In this document: positions 34,576-47,778 of the stretch, in pieces
Layout: each line of letters begins with the position of its first letter
Numbering within the stretch: the first letter of the stretch is position 1
NCBI GenBank assembly: GCA_051453625.1
Contig: JBOZIK010000001.1
Span: 162,056,084-162,120,083 of the forward strand
Source: Welwitschia mirabilis
Lineage: Eukaryota; Gnetophyta; Gnetopsida; Welwitschiales
Direction of reading: 5' to 3'
DNA: 64,000 nucleotides
Notes under the pieces: model-generated
What the model saw: only the letters and a program-made list of their open reading frames with translations
Database searches by the model: none
What the model was told of the DNA's origin: nothing
Made by a program: the position numbers and the translations under genes

Positions 34576-36668
34576 AAGTACTTATTTTGAAAGCACCTCT
34601 CAATGAAAAGGACCTTCTATTTGCCATTGTCTAAATTCCTTCTTAACTCATCCCTTAGGTAAAAATCATCACATTACTTGAACATTTTTAACTTAACATA
34701 TGTATTTACTTATGAATTTTTCATGATTAGTAACATTTTACTTGAGAATTTTGATGATAAGATTGGCTTCATCCAATCTTCAGACATTCATATGTCTATG
34801 AACTTTATTTTAAAGGAAGATGCTTTGGTTCTTTTATTCTCTTTCAATGGTATGAGTAATTAGTTATTTTTTCATGTTTTTACTTTTTTGCTTATCTTAT
34901 TACTTCACTTTTATCCTTACAAGTACTTAGTCATTTAAAATGTTACTCCCAAAAAAAAAGAGAGAGAGAGAGATAAAGAAAAGTAATAAAGGTTATGATC
35001 TTTTATGTTATATCTCAAAAACATGATCACCATGATGTCCTACTGCAAGTACACTTAGGCAAAGATTCCTAAGAGAAGCCTTTGGTAGTGTGATATGATA
35101 CCTATGAGAACTCCACTTGGGGGTCAATTGGTCATGCTTTACGGGTCCTCACTCATCTGATAGTGGTTGCACTTCCCTTATCATGGTTAAATAAATTGCA
35201 TTTTGAGGCTATGAAATTAGTGGTATCCCTAGTATCATTATAGGCATTGCTTCTTTTCTAGACTTATTTTTATCTATTTATTTATAATACTTCTACATGA
35301 TTACTTTACTTTTTGGATACCAGTGTTTGTTTTAATATGGTAGCTTGTAAGTTCCTATTTTTAACAACTTTTTAACTTATCATTCATTGTTTGATAACAT
35401 TATACATACTCAACATTTTCATAAACATTATCTAATTAAGTGGTCCTTTATAGTTTCTACATACTGCATGCATCTTTTATTAAGTACTTTTATGACTATT
35501 ACCAAGGGAATTTATTAAGTTAAAATTGAGGGTAAGAAAAGTAATCTTCTTTATGTTCCTCGTTTTCCATTTTTATTTTGTTTCTATTTAGCTATTTTTA
35601 AAAAAAATTTTAAAGTTATTTTCTAAACCTTTTCAGCATCATATTATGGATCTAACATTTTTCTAGTTTCTTGTTAATGTGTTTTCCTAGGGGATTGATT
35701 CTTGATTGGTTCCAATGACCTAATGAATTCAAGTTTTTCTTTTTACATAAGTTTGGGCACATTTATGGAGTCTATGAGCATTTTTTTTTTCTTTCTACTT
35801 AGTGCATTTGCTTAGCTTTTTACATTTTCCTCCATGCATTCTCTTTACCATAGGTATGTTTTTCAAGGTATTTCTTTACTTTCTACCTTCTTTCTAATTT
35901 TCTTTTATTTTTTGTATGTTTGCCTATTTTTATATTTTTTTTACTTATATTTTTTGTCCAAACATCCTATTTGATCACTATCATTCCACATCTGTCATTC
36001 CCATGACAGCTGAGATGATACTTGTTCTTTATCTTTGATGAAATTTGGGATGTCTTGATTCTCTGATGGGGGGAATAGGATACTTTTCTAAGCCTTATTT
36101 TCTTATTTCGAGCATAAGTTTTTGAAAATACAAAAAGAATCATGTTTATAGCTTTCATTTGTTTGGATTACTTTTCATGTTAATTGAATAAATTTTGGAC
36201 TGTATCTTATAGGATTATAGTAGCACGCTCTCAGAGTTTTCTTGTAGCTATGTTTCAGATCATCTAAAAAGAATGCTATATCTACTCTTGTTCTTTTTCC
36301 TTATGGATTAGAACTTAAATGCATCACTTTTTTGAGATTAGAACATGCTTAAGTCCATCACCATGGTTCATTATTACTATTTCTATAATATGCATATATA
36401 TTATCATTTCATAATCAATCAACATTACATTTTTATGATTTCTAAATGTGTATGACATTCATATATTCTATAGTAACATGCTTAAGTAGGGGTCTTAGAG
36501 ATATTTTTAGCATTTGTGTTAGTTAATTTCTTTGTAATATCTATTCTTACATAATTTAATTGAACTTAATTTACATATTTTTAGTGTTATTTTATTTTAA
36601 ACAAATTGTCTCATAATATAGTTGATTGCTCTCTTTGTCAAGGATTGACAAGGCTAAGTAGAGGACTA
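34576..36668 (+). other. 3' region of the plus-strand Athila element
   Basis: Non-coding or eroded. 34950-35290 is the reverse complement of the 1-kb repeat unit found three times at 41690-44720 (shared words around CATGATCACCATGATGTCC and GGTCATGCTTTACGGGTCC); only one copy is present here. A hairpin motif lies at 35978-36020. A short ORF (34678-34863) cannot be assigned. Confidence 0.6.
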
Positions 36669-37911
36669 TGTTACAATGTCAATTTGTAGTAATTTGATAG
36701 TGTATTTTAAATGCTTTTACAGGGTATTTATACAAGTTTGGACATAATACTGAGGATTATGAAGATTTGATAGGATGATCATTGAAACATGTAATTTTAC
36801 ATATTTGAGTTTTTTTAGGCTTATTCTGATACTGCATACTTTCAAGAAGAATTCATCATACAAAAAACTGACTTACCTTTGAGATTGAAGATAAGGAAGT
36901 CTATCCTTTGCTCTGTTGTCCCCACGATAGGTAGGAGGACAGCATTGCTAACATGAACAAAAGANNNNNNNNNNAATGAGGCATGAAGTTGATAAAGTAC
37001 CTTTTAATGTATTGTAACATACCCTTGATCATCCCCACAACATGCAGGATAACAATTATTTTTCAATAATCAGAAAGAATTATCTTTGTAATTGGATCAA
37101 GTGACTCACTTGAGCTATTAGGGTTTCTTTCCTAACTTCTAAGGTTGAGCTTCTAGAACCTCAATGTAAAACTATAAATACTCTTCTTCTTTTTCATTTC
37201 TATTTTCATCTTTTATACCTACTATGCTTGTGATAGAAGATTAAAGGATAATAAGTCCATCTAGTAGCTACAGAAAGAAGTTTCCTTGGTGTTAGAATAA
37301 GTTTCTTCCATTGAGATGCTACTATTTTATTGTAAGTGGATGTAAAAATTCTTTAAATTAATACAATTGATCTTTTCATTTCAATTCTATGAATGTCCCT
37401 TATAGTTTAAGTTAGTCATAGTTAAGTGACATTTCTATAATTTATTTAGATCATAAGGGAAATCTTTTTCAAGATTGACTTTGGTTACTACTAGATTGCA
37501 TTGTTATTCCATTTCCATTTTATATTACATTCGTTATTCTACTTAGTATATCTCATAGTTCATGTTGATTAGGAATAAGTTAAGTATTCTTCTTAATTGA
37601 TTTAAATTATAGAGATCTAGTTCTTGTAACAGAAGAATTAGGAATCAATAGAATTCATTCCATATTCATTTGTAGTTCATATACATTTATATTACATTCC
37701 ATTTACTTTATTATTTACTTTTAGTTATTAAAAGATAAAAGACTAAAAATACCTTTGAAAATCAATTTTTTAACTCTGAGCCTAATGCCTTCATTGGGAT
37801 CATGACATTTAGGTGAACTCCTATCTATACTAGCATGTGTTTTTTTGCAAGTTATTTGATATACAGATTTACCTAAAGGACTTTAAAATTGCACAAATTC
37901 ATGTTACAACA
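36669..37911 (+). repeat. Athila-type 3' LTR
   Basis: Begins TGTTACAATGTCAATTTGTA and ends ATGTTACAACA. The first 150 bp align with the reverse complement of the LTR at 40163-41248 (shared ACTTTTACATAGG and TTCTGAGGATTTTGAAGATT words, with substitutions). About 1.24 kb, including a 10-N gap at 36965-36974. Hairpin motifs lie at 36912-36947 and 37023-37054. Confidence 0.78.
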
Positions 37912-40157
37912 TTAAGCATAATAACATTTCACATTCTCTAAATGATGTTTTTCTTATTATCATAAAATAAACTAAAGCTAGAAAATAAAAATTAAAAATA
38001 TTTCATAAGTCTTGAATGATCATAAGATGAGTAAATAAAATTTTAGCATATAATTATTTCATGCTACCAACATATGGAATTTGTTAAAATGATCATAAAT
38101 AATAAAAAGCATAAAAGTGTAAATGGTTTAAATCATAATTTATAAGTTATAGCTATTTAATAGTTTACACAACTATCTCTTATCCTTTATCATCATTGAT
38201 AATGGTAAAGGTGAAAAAATGAAAAACACATTAAAATTAGAAAAAGAAGATAAGACTAATTTAATTATATTTCATATATAAATTATGGAGATGCACTATT
38301 ATTTTAGATGCATATGATAACTAAGCTATAGAAGAAAATGATAGTATCTTAGTATGAAAAGTGAGATGTTAAGCTAGTGCTAGATCTAAGACACTAATAG
38401 AGGTAGTGTAGTGAGGCTCTAATGGCTCTTTATATAGGAGCAAACAAACATTATAGTAATGATTATAAACAAGTTGACCCATATAGTGCTGGGGCCACCT
38501 CCAAACTCTCTATTTTTGGTGTTGACTCCTCTTCTAACTAATTTCATATTTTTCTTTCTCTTTTGAGTCTTCTTCCACTTTATCTTTTTCTCTTTCTTCT
38601 TATTTTTTCATTACTACTTTTAGTGCTTCCTCTTCTTCCTCTTATTTTTCTTAAGTCTCTTATTTTTTTTCTTCTATAGATGAACCTAGATAATTTGAGA
38701 AATAACAGGCTCTGTAGTCTCAGAAAAAAAAATCACTTTTAAAGATGATTAAATGTCTACATCACTCTAGCACATGCATTCCATCATTTCCTAAAGAAGG
38801 TAAATGAGGTATTGTAGAATCTCATCTTGTTCATAAATTTGTGTAGATATGGATTTCAACATATTAAGAATCAGATAAGTATTACCTCAAGACTAAGTAA
38901 TATACTAATGAGGAGCTATAGGAGGACTAGTGATAAGAGTCTCTCTAATTTACCATAATGCTAAACCATCCTCACAGATGTACATGAAAACTAGTGTATA
39001 ATAGTTGAGAGGGTGTAATGAACAAATTTGACATTTTATTATAGAAGAGGTTACTCTAAATATCTTTCATAATTTCATGATTAATCTATTATAATAAAAA
39101 TTTTGATTTTCATATTATAATGTATGCATCATATGACAATGATTATTATCAGTGCATTAATGTAAATCTAATTGTAAATACATTGAAGAAATTTGAATGT
39201 TATAAGATGACCTCATCTCAATGAGCAGTGAGATAGAGAAGAATGTAGTTAAATATTAGATGAATCACATAATATAAGTTGTTTATATGCTTTACATTAA
39301 AAGTTGTAGTATTTTCATAGTTAAACTCTCTATTGTAGATGTCATAAACATGCTAGAACATATTAGGATACTCAAAATATTATAAATGAGGCTCCACATG
39401 AAATTTCTAGATCTATTTATTATATCTAGCTTCAATTTAAAATCCACTTCTAAAATTTTAATCCATATCACATGATCATAGAGGCATACTACCTCTACAT
39501 TAGCAGAATAAATTAATGTCTATAATAACTTCTAGGTATTATTTAAGAAGATATTTTTATTGATAGTATTAAAAGATCTAAATCATTAAATTTATAAGAT
39601 CATTAAAAGAATTCACATCTATTGCATGCTCTTTGAGAATATTAATATTTTGGAAGCTATTCTTAATTCTAGCATCTTTATTCATCCTGGCTATTAGATT
39701 TATTTGCTATGCTTGAGAGTTGAATTCTTCAATTTTCTTAACCTTAGTAGATGAATATAATATCTTTAATTCTATATGCTATTTCTACACTTAAAACATG
39801 TAATTAATATCTCATAATAAAAATTTCATAATAATCATAAACATAAATAGTGAAATTGAAGATATTAAGGTGAAATAATTAAGATGCAATGGGTGTTAAA
39901 TAGAAAAAACAAATTAGAGGAAGAAAATAATAGAGGAAAAAATACTTTATTATACTAGGCATTTTGTCAAACATTTGAAGCACATTCAATAATGAAATTA
40001 GATGAAATTTTAAGATACACAAGTTAAAAGAACCAAATTATATCATGCCTTAAAGAAATAACACAATATAAAAATGTAAGCATGCAATAATAAATTTAAA
40101 AATAAAAAATTAAAAGTATATTTGCTTATTCAAGTGCATAAAGAAAGTTGATCAAAA
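37912..40157. other. unrecognised AT-rich stretch
   Basis: No domain recognised. The minus strand near 38520-38660 would encode a Lys/Glu-rich stretch; elsewhere there are only short frames. Confidence 0.4.
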
Positions 40158-40162
40158 TGCAA
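40158..40162. repeat. target-site duplication, left (TGCAA)
   Basis: TGCAA directly before the TG of the left LTR. The same 5 bp follow the right LTR at 49534-49538. Confidence 0.88.
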
Positions 40163-41248
40163 TGTTGTAGTATGTATTTGTACAAGTACTTAAATTTAAA
40201 AGCATTCTATCATTCATAAAATAAATAGATATCTCACATAATACAACACACTAGTATGAATGAGAGTAAACTCGAAATGTCATATTCACATTGAAGACTA
40301 TGAGATGAGACTTGGATTACTTTGAAAAATAATAATAAGAATGAAAAACAAGAGACAAATGCAAGGAAATAAATTATAATGCAAATGCAAGATGTAACTT
40401 AATCTAATATGCAATGCAAAAATGGAACTAACACTACTTGATTTTAGCCTTAATAAAGGCTACCCTTGATAATCTATATCATCCAAGAAATTATCACTAA
40501 ATTAAGAACAATATAGACTACAAGGATCATCTAAGAAACTAACATGTAAATATGAAAACAAAATAAGGTTTTTGTATTAAAAATATTAACAACATCTGGG
40601 TTGCAAAATAGCTGAGCTTTAATGAAGGATATGTAGCCCTCCACCAAAGGAACATATTTTTGCAACACTCGAGATGGATCTTCCCCCTTCAATCTCCTAT
40701 CACAATAATTTCTAGTGCAAAGAAGATGAGAAGAAGAGTTAAAGGGGGACGTATTTATAAAAACTTATAGCAAAAGATGATAAACAGAAGGCATGGCTAG
40801 ACACACTCATTTGCAAGTAAGAAATGGATGAGACGGTCAAGAATTAGCTATCAAAGTTAGTTATATGTCAGTGTTATCCTAAATATCATTTAGACAATAA
40901 GGGAGATGATAGCTTATTATAAAATATGACTCAGAATGATGATTCAGTAATCCATATCAGCAACGAGCAGTGTCCTCATCCTACTTGTCATGGAGATGAC
41001 AAAGGGAATGATGGTCTTTTTTAATCACTTTCTTAAGGAGAAACTTAGCATTTTTGTCAATAATCCTTCTCTAAAGCTCTGTGCATCAGAATATGCCTTT
41101 AGTACATCAAATCTGGATAAGAATCATGCATTTCCAAGATTTCCTATTGAATCTTCAAAATCCTCAGAATTACACCTAAACCTATGTAAAAGTCCTATAA
41201 AACAACTCAAAAAACTCCATCAAATAACCATAAATTGGTAGTGCAACA
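40163..41248 (-). repeat. Athila LTR, left (3')
   Basis: 1086 bp, TGTTGTAGTATG...GTGCAACA on the plus strand, close to the right LTR along its whole length with scattered substitutions. A hairpin motif lies at 40972-41019. Confidence 0.92.
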
Positions 41249-41440
41249 TAGCCTTCCACTTAGCCTTTATTAGTCCTCGATAAAACCAAGCAAAAAATCA
41301 TAATTACAAGTCAATTTATTTTTCAAAAGATAAATCTATAATTATAAAATAGGCTTATAAAACACATCACATGGATAAATAATAGGTAATGCATAATGTG
41401 TATGAAAATTTTTAAAATTTTATTTTATGAAAGATATGAA
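41249..41440 (-). other. PPT-side flank of the left Athila LTR
   Basis: Adjacent to the LTR the minus strand reads AAGTGGAAGGCTA, the probable polypurine tract. Otherwise AT-rich and non-coding. Confidence 0.5.
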
Positions 41441-41485
41441 TTAAGTTAAAATTTTTGAAAATGAGCCATGAAAATGTGTCTCTAT

Positions 41486-41515
41486 CCCTCCCCCTTTCCC
41501 CAGCCCTCTCCCCCC
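41486..41515 (-). other. canonical G-quadruplex motif near the 3' LTR
   Basis: Minus strand: G runs of 6, 3, 4, 5 and 3 separated by AGA, CT, AAA and A. Five runs with loops of 1-3 nt meet the usual G4 rule with one run to spare. It lies 240 bp inside the element from the 3' LTR and stands out in an AT-rich setting. Confidence 0.8.
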
Positions 41516-42579
41516 TTCCTAAAAAAAGAAAAAGCAAGATATTGGAAAATAAAGCAATAAAAGTAGACAGGAGTGAAAATATAAGTAAAGAAGGACAACT
41601 TCTAAAATGAAGTGCAGAGCTGAGTATGTCAGATTTGAAAAATATAGATTTATGAAATATTCTGATAAGTAAAGAAAAGAGTGGACAATAAAAATGCTTT
41701 ATCATAAAAAGATCATAAGCGGTGCTTACAACACCTAAAAAATCTGAATAAAACAATTATTAAAGTAAGAAATTATCTTTTATTGAAAATATGTTAAGAA
41801 ACTATGGTAATGACTTTGAAATAACTAATCAAACCATAAAAGAAAACAAGAAGAATGGGCATAAGTTAACATAAATAAAAGATAGCTTACCAATCTAATA
41901 TGTTAATCTAGCAGACTTCCATAACAGTAATCATAACATTACTTGATCTAAAAAATGCATGACTTAATGTATAAAAAAATTCATTTAGTAAGGCATTGGT
42001 TATGATGATGCTAGAGTAAAATGCTTTAAACAATAAATGATCAGACCAAATAATTACTCAAAAATGAATCTTCTACCATCATCTCAAAACAAACACCTAA
42101 ATCTCAAGAAATGAAATGATTATGTGGAAAGACTAAGAGTCTTAGAAAATAAGCAATGCCTCTAATGTACCAGGAACACCACTGATCCCATAGGCTCAAA
42201 GTTTAAATACAACTTATTATCCATGATGAGGGGAGTGAAACCACAATTAGAGAAGTAAGGACCCACAAAGCATGGCCAACTAACCTCCCAGTGGAGTTCC
42301 CACAGCTACCATATTACATTGCTAAAGTCTCCTCTGAGAAATATTTTCCCTTGTGTACTTGTAATAGGACATCATTGTGACCATGTTTTTGAGATATAAA
42401 TATAAAACATCATGATCTTTATTTACTATCTATTTTTTTTAAATAAAACAAAACAATATTCCATATAACTAAACACCACAAAAGACAAAGGTGAAAGTTT
42501 TAAGATTAAGATAGAAAACAACACTCTTAAGCAATCTAAGATTTTTTTACCATTGAGAAAAAAATAAAGCATCTTCCTT

Positions 42580-42679
42580 NNNNNNNNNNNNNNNNNNNNN
42601 NNNNNNNNNNNNNNNNNNNNNNNNNNNNNNNNNNNNNNNNNNNNNNNNNNNNNNNNNNNNNNNNNNNNNNNNNNNNNNN
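42580..42679. other. assembly gap inside the 1-kb repeats
   Basis: 100 N, at the same phase of the repeat as the next gap. Confidence 0.95.
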
Positions 42680-43749
42680 GACAATAAAAATTTTTTGTCA
42701 CAAAAAGAATCAAAAGCAGTTCTTACAACACCAAAAATCTAAAAATAATCATCATAAAATTTATTAAGAAAACTCAACTAACTAAGAAATCTACTTTTAT
42801 TTAAAATTGAATAAGAAATTCATGGTAAGAAAATGTAGTAATAACTTTAAAATAACTGACCAAATCATAAAAGAAAATAAAAACCATGGGAATAAGATAA
42901 TAGAAATGAAAGATAGCTCATCTATCTGATATTTTAACCTATCAGACTCCAATGAAAGAAATCATAACATCACTTGATGTGAAAAATGCATGACTTGATG
43001 TATGAAAAATTTTATTCGATAAGGTAGTGGTTATGGTAATGCTAAAAATAAAATGAATGATCACACCAAATAATTGCTTAAAAGTGAACTCACCTACTTT
43101 AATATCAAAACAAACACCCAAATGTCAAGAAATAAAATAAGTATGTGAAATACACTAAGGGTCTAGAAAACAAGAAATGCTTTTGATGACACCAAGAACA
43201 CCACTAATCCCATAGCCTCAAAGTTAAATACAACTTTATTATCCATGATGAGAAGAGTAAAACCATAATTAGAGAAGTAAGGACTCGCAAAGCATGGACA
43301 ACTAACCTCCCAGTGGATTTCCCATAGCTACCATATTACACTGACAAAGGCTTCTTTCAAAAATATTTACCCCAATGTATTTACAGTAGGACATCATAGT
43401 GATCATGTTTTTAAAATATAACATATAAAACATCATGGTCTATTTTCACCTCTTACTTTTTTTTTTTGAAAATAAAAAAACTAGAAACATTTTGCATGAC
43501 CAAACATTCTAAAAGACAAAGGTAAAATTTATAAGATAAAGATAAAAAAGAACACTCTTAAATAATTTAATACCTTTTCATCATTAAGAAAAATAATTAT
43601 CTTCCTTCAAATTAAAGTTCATGGATGTGTGAATGTCCTGAGATTGGATGAATTCAATCTTACCACTGAAATGTCTAAGTCAAAAAAACTAGTCATGAAG
43701 ATAAATACATGAGTCAATTTTAAAAAGTAATCAAGTAATTCCATAATAA

Positions 43750-43849
43750 NNNNNNNNNNNNNNNNNNNNNNNNNNNNNNNNNNNNNNNNNNNNNNNNNNN
43801 NNNNNNNNNNNNNNNNNNNNNNNNNNNNNNNNNNNNNNNNNNNNNNNNN
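43750..43849. other. assembly gap inside the 1-kb repeats
   Basis: 100 N. Confidence 0.95.
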
Positions 43850-44417
43850 CAACATAAAGAATATAGGCAACATAAAAAAAATAGCCTACCTATGTAAAAT
43901 TTTAACCTAACAGACTCCTATGAAAGAAATCATAACATCACTTGAGTTTAAGATGCATGACTTTATGTATAAAAAATTCCATTTAATAAGGAAGTGGTTA
44001 TGAAAATGATAAAAATCAAATTATTTAAAAAATGAATGATCAGATTAAAGAGTTATTAAAAAATAGACTTACCTACTAACATCTCAAAACAAACATCTAA
44101 ATATCAAGAAATAAAATAATCATGTGGAAAGACGAAGAGTTTAGGAAATAAGCAATGCTTCTGATGACACTAGGAATATCAATGATCCAATAGCCTTCAT
44201 GTTTTTTTTAATTATTTTATTATCCATGATGAGTGGAGTGCAACTATGGTCAGAGATGTAAGGACCCATGAAGCATGGCCAACTAAACCCCTAATGAAGT
44301 TTCTACAGCTAAAATATTACACTACCAAAGGCTCCTCTTGAAAATATTTACCCCAGTATACTTGTAGTAGGACGTCTTGGTGATCATGTTTTTGAACTAT
44401 CTCAAATAAAACATCAT

Positions 44418-44419
<2 letters not shown>

Positions 44420-44452
<33 letters not shown>
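44420..44452. repeat. (CT)n microsatellite
   Basis: About 32 bp of pure CT in the third 1-kb repeat, after ACATCATGGT. The siblings have GGTCTATTTTCACCTC or CATGATCTTTATTT there. The inverted copy at 34958-34973 also has a GA run at the matching place. Confidence 0.95.
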
Positions 44453-44453
<1 letters not shown>

Positions 44454-44789
44454 AATGAAAAGTAGATGAAAACATTTCACATGACCAAATACTCTAAAAG
44501 ACAAAGATGAAGTCATAAGATAAAGACAGAAAAGAAACCCCTTAAATAACCTAAGACCTTTTAATCATGGAGAAAAACATAAAAAATAAAGCATCTTCCT
44601 TTAAACTGAAGTTCATAGATGTGTAAATGTCTTAAGATTAGATGAATTCAATCTTACCAATATAAAATACTCAACTTAAAAGACTATCATAGAAATAAAT
44701 ACATAAGTTATGTTTGAAAGATGATTAAGTAATATCATAATGACCTCTAAAGGAAAAAGTTAAAAGAAAATTCAGATAGATGTCCATTA

Positions 44790-44860
44790 ACTTTCTAAAA
44801 TTCTTAAGTGATAAATTCAGAAATCTCAATAGAGCCATTAGAATGTATTTTCTCAAAATA
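44790..44860 (-). pseudogene. Athila integrase C-terminal tail
   Basis: The minus strand reads YFEKIHSNGSIEISEFIT, aligned with YHVERVHYNGSVEISNL at 447-524. Only this end of the integrase is present; it lies about 0.8 kb from the protease end, too close for RT, RNase H and an integrase core. Confidence 0.62.
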
Positions 44861-44879
44861 ACAGAAAACTTAAATTTAA

Positions 44880-45480
44880 AAAGAACTAATAGTCATCCTT
44901 TTCATCTTTGAGATGATAGAAAGGATGATAAAAATAGAAAGTAAAAATAGAAAATACAAATCTAGTAGAAAACTAAAGGAAGAAAACTATTGTTCTCATT
45001 GTTATGGGGATGATGTAGGGAACAAGATAAGCAAAAAATCAAAACATAAAGCTAAAGACAAAATCAAAGTCAAAGAAATAAGAATTAAAAAAAGGAAATA
45101 TCAAAGCCAACAAATTATATTGAAATCCTAAAATCAAGTCACACTTTTATTAAAAGGAAAGAAAAATAGAAGTATTTGTTTTAATGATTTAAAGATATTA
45201 CATTCTTTTAGAGAAATAAGGTCCTAAAAAAATGTTTACCAATTGATAAAACATAAAAGATATACAATCATTTTTAAATAGAATCAATTGAAGGAAGAGA
45301 AGGATAATAGATAAAACTCTATGAGATCACATGAAAGCATAAATTTTAAAATTCAAAGGGAATATTAATGTTAACTATAGTAAAATATTTTTATTGATTA
45401 TAAGAGTTTTATTTTGATCATTATAAAGAAAATTATTTTTAAGTCCATTAAAAAAATTTTCATCCAAATTTAAATTTTGA
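44880..45480 (-). other. protease-to-integrase-tail spacer
   Basis: Contains two hairpin-type motifs (about 44892-44930 and 44988-45025) and a Lys-rich plus-strand frame (44913-45131) that I regard as chance. No RT motif (YVDD/FVDD or similar) or RNase H motif on either strand. This is where the pol core should be. Confidence 0.6.
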
Positions 45481-45761
45481 TTTTTAATTTTTATCTTATG
45501 TAATGGACAGTTTTCCTCATAATCTTTCTTCAAAAATTAGACTTCCTTATACTCTAAAGGTTGTATTTCCTATTCATTCTTAAGTTGATCATCACAAAAC
45601 ACATGATCATTTGATTTCATCTCTGTTTCCTCAAGTGCATGATGTTGTAGGAATAAAGTTGGTTTAATGTTATGTTCAATATTTATTTCATCACTTAAAC
45701 CTTTCTCAGTTTCATTAAAAACTCTAATTATAAACATCTTATTTTTAAAATGATATTTCAT
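45481..45761 (-). pseudogene. post-protease linker of Athila pol
   Basis: The minus strand reads HNIKPTLFLQHHALEETEMK and on to the CDDQLKNE end at 45570, matching the LVQHHPLEERLL seen beside the gap at 1343-1400. This is the segment between protease and RT in gypsy elements. It peters out near 45480, just where the RT should begin. Confidence 0.6.
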
Positions 45762-45890
45762 TGTTCCTTCTCTTGTGTCAATGATGCAATAAGTTGTTAC
45801 ACAAAAGGCTCTTCCTAGAAGTAAAGGGTATCCTCCGTTATGCTTAACTTCTGGGATAATTATATCTAGGGGGTAACAAGCCTATTTAGT

Positions 45891-46088
45891 TTATATTACC
45901 AAATCTTTAATAATGCCTAATGATTTCTTAACTAAAGTGTCTACTAATTCTAAGACAATTGGAGTAGGCTCTATTCTATCCTCTAAAGCAAATCTCTTAC
46001 AAATATAAAGTGACATAATATTAACACTTACTTTAATATCTATTAAGGCTTTTATAATCTTCTTATTTTCCTCTACAGTAACATTCAC
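45891..46088 (-). pseudogene. Athila retropepsin with lost catalytic motif
   Basis: An open piece reads KKIIKALIDIKVSVNIMSLY, then ICKRFALE and VLELVDTLVKKSLGIIKDLV. It aligns without gaps with the protease at 1632-1801. The D-x-G triad position is D-I-K, so the Gly is Lys and the protease would be dead. The PLLLGR-type motif is at about 45790-45830 (minus strand, GYPLLLGRAF), in another frame. Confidence 0.75.
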
Positions 46089-46229
46089 CGTAGATGCTTC
46101 TGGATCTTTAAATTTAGGTGAGTTTTATAACACTAAATTTGTGAGAGATTAGGCTAGAAATACTTTACTAGATATGTCTCATTTTTATTTTCTTCTTATT
46201 AAGTCTTTCCAAAGTTTTGAGTACACTGA

Positions 46230-47778
46230 ATTTTGTTGCAAAAGTTTCCAAAAGAGTAAGTTTATGCTCATGTTTTTCATCAAGACTTTAAGATGTTCAT
46301 TGAAAGTTGAATTGTTGTTAAGCCTATTAATCCAATGGGTGGTTCATTAAGAAGGATTTTTCTTTTTATTTTTACTAAGAGAAGGGAAGTTATAATCTTT
46401 TAATATTTTAATGTCCTCTTCCTCTTCTTTTTCATAATTTCTAAAATCATTTTAGAAGGTGGAAGGTTTATTTGAAGGAGGGTTAGTTTCTTGTCTAGTT
46501 CTTATACAATCTTATAATCTTTTCTTAGTTCATTTGGGTTTGGTAAAGGTTTTGTAGCTAAGGTTCGTTAAGGTCTTTGAATTGCCAACATGGTTAGTTG
46601 AATGATGTTCACTAAGTTTCTAATGTTGGTATTTTGTTTCTAAAATTTGCAATTTGATTTTTTAATTTCATCTATAAGGTTTGTGAGTTAATCATTTGGA
46701 TGTTGAAAGTTTGATGGTCCTGTTGGTAGTTTGTGTTTTCAAATTAGTTTCTAAAAAGTTAAAAATTATTTTGAAAATGAATGTTTAATCTTAGTTGTGC
46801 TTAATTTTGATTTCTGAAGTTTTGAGATAGTTGGTTAAAATCACAAACTTATTCACATATTCTTTCTTTATATATTGACAAAATATGGTAGTTTTTGGTG
46901 ACATGATAATTATCCTCACATAAATCACAAGTTTGCACAAGATTTTCTTTGATTGTGGATTTAGCATCTAAGCGCATTTTTTTGTACTTCTTCAAGGTTA
47001 TTCTAAAATCTTTTATGGAATTTATAGGATTAGATTCTATATCTTTTTATTATTTAACCTCTTTTAAGTCTTTATTAAGTTAGCCTATAGTTGAATTTTC
47101 TTTAAGAGTTGACCAAGTTTGACTAACATCCATAAATTTTTTTAATTTTGTATAGGCATTATCTAATGTAAGGCTTATGAGGTTTCCTCCATAACAAAAT
47201 TCTACAAGTTATTTCATGTGTGGAGTTAGCCAACTATAAAAGTAATCTATTAGTTTTATTAATGAAAAAGCATCTACTAGATTAGAATGGTAGACTGCAA
47301 AGAAACATTCATATATAAAGGCATAGTCTTCATTTGATTTTTGTTAAAAGTTTGTTACCTATTTTTTACTTTTTCTCATAGTATTTTCACCCATAAATAT
47401 TTTTATAAAGATTTCCCAGACTTGATCCCATGTTTTTAATCTTTTATTGGGTATGATTTTTAGCCAAGTTTTTGCTCTATCCATTAATGTCATGGGAAAT
47501 ATTATCATATATATTCTATCAATTTTTCTTTTTTGATTTCTCGAGGTAAGGATTAATTGATCTATGTTTGCTATGTATTGAAAGGGATCTTCATCATCTT
47601 CTCTACTAAAATTTGGATAGGCATTTAACTTTATAAGCTCAATGTCATCTCCTAAGGATAAGTCAAAAGGGGTTGAAATATCTCATTTCTTATTGGCTAA
47701 CAATTCTCTAAAGGTGAGGTTTGCATTAGGGGTAGAAGATCCTATGATTTGTTTTTTCTTATAGGAGGCACTAGACAT
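46230..47778 (-). pseudogene. Athila gag
   Basis: Minus-strand gag starting at the Met at 47778 (MSSASYKKKQIIGSSTPNAN, then LTFRELLANKK). Capsid words: DEDPFQYI (family NEDPxQH), LILTSRNQKRK, IIFPMTLMDRAKTWL (family FPFSLxDKAKxWL), WDQVWEIFIKIFMGENTMRK, and PHMKxLVEFCYGGNL. The zinc knuckle near 46890-46935 reads CDLCEDNYHVTKNY, where the final Cys is Tyr. Stops occur in several places. It is the same family as the gags at 1802-3451 and 55476. Confidence 0.82.

Larger units (their letters stand above)
41690..44720. repeat. three tandem copies of a 1-kb Athila 3' repeat
   Basis: Landmarks recur about 1 kb apart: GGACATCATTGTGACCATG at 42367, 43388 and 44371 (with changes); CATAACATnACTTGA at 41934, 42963 and 43930; GACAATAAAAATnnTTT at 41692 and 42680. 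Gaps at 42580-42679 and 43750-43849 fall at the corresponding place in two successive copies. The plus-strand Athila copy (34950-35290) has a single copy in reverse complement, so the triplication belongs to this element. No coding potential is seen. Confidence 0.85.

Noticed and set aside
44913-45131. Lys-rich 72-codon ORF on the plus strand
   Set aside because: AAA-rich codons in AT-rich DNA opposite the Athila strand; overlaps hairpin motifs.
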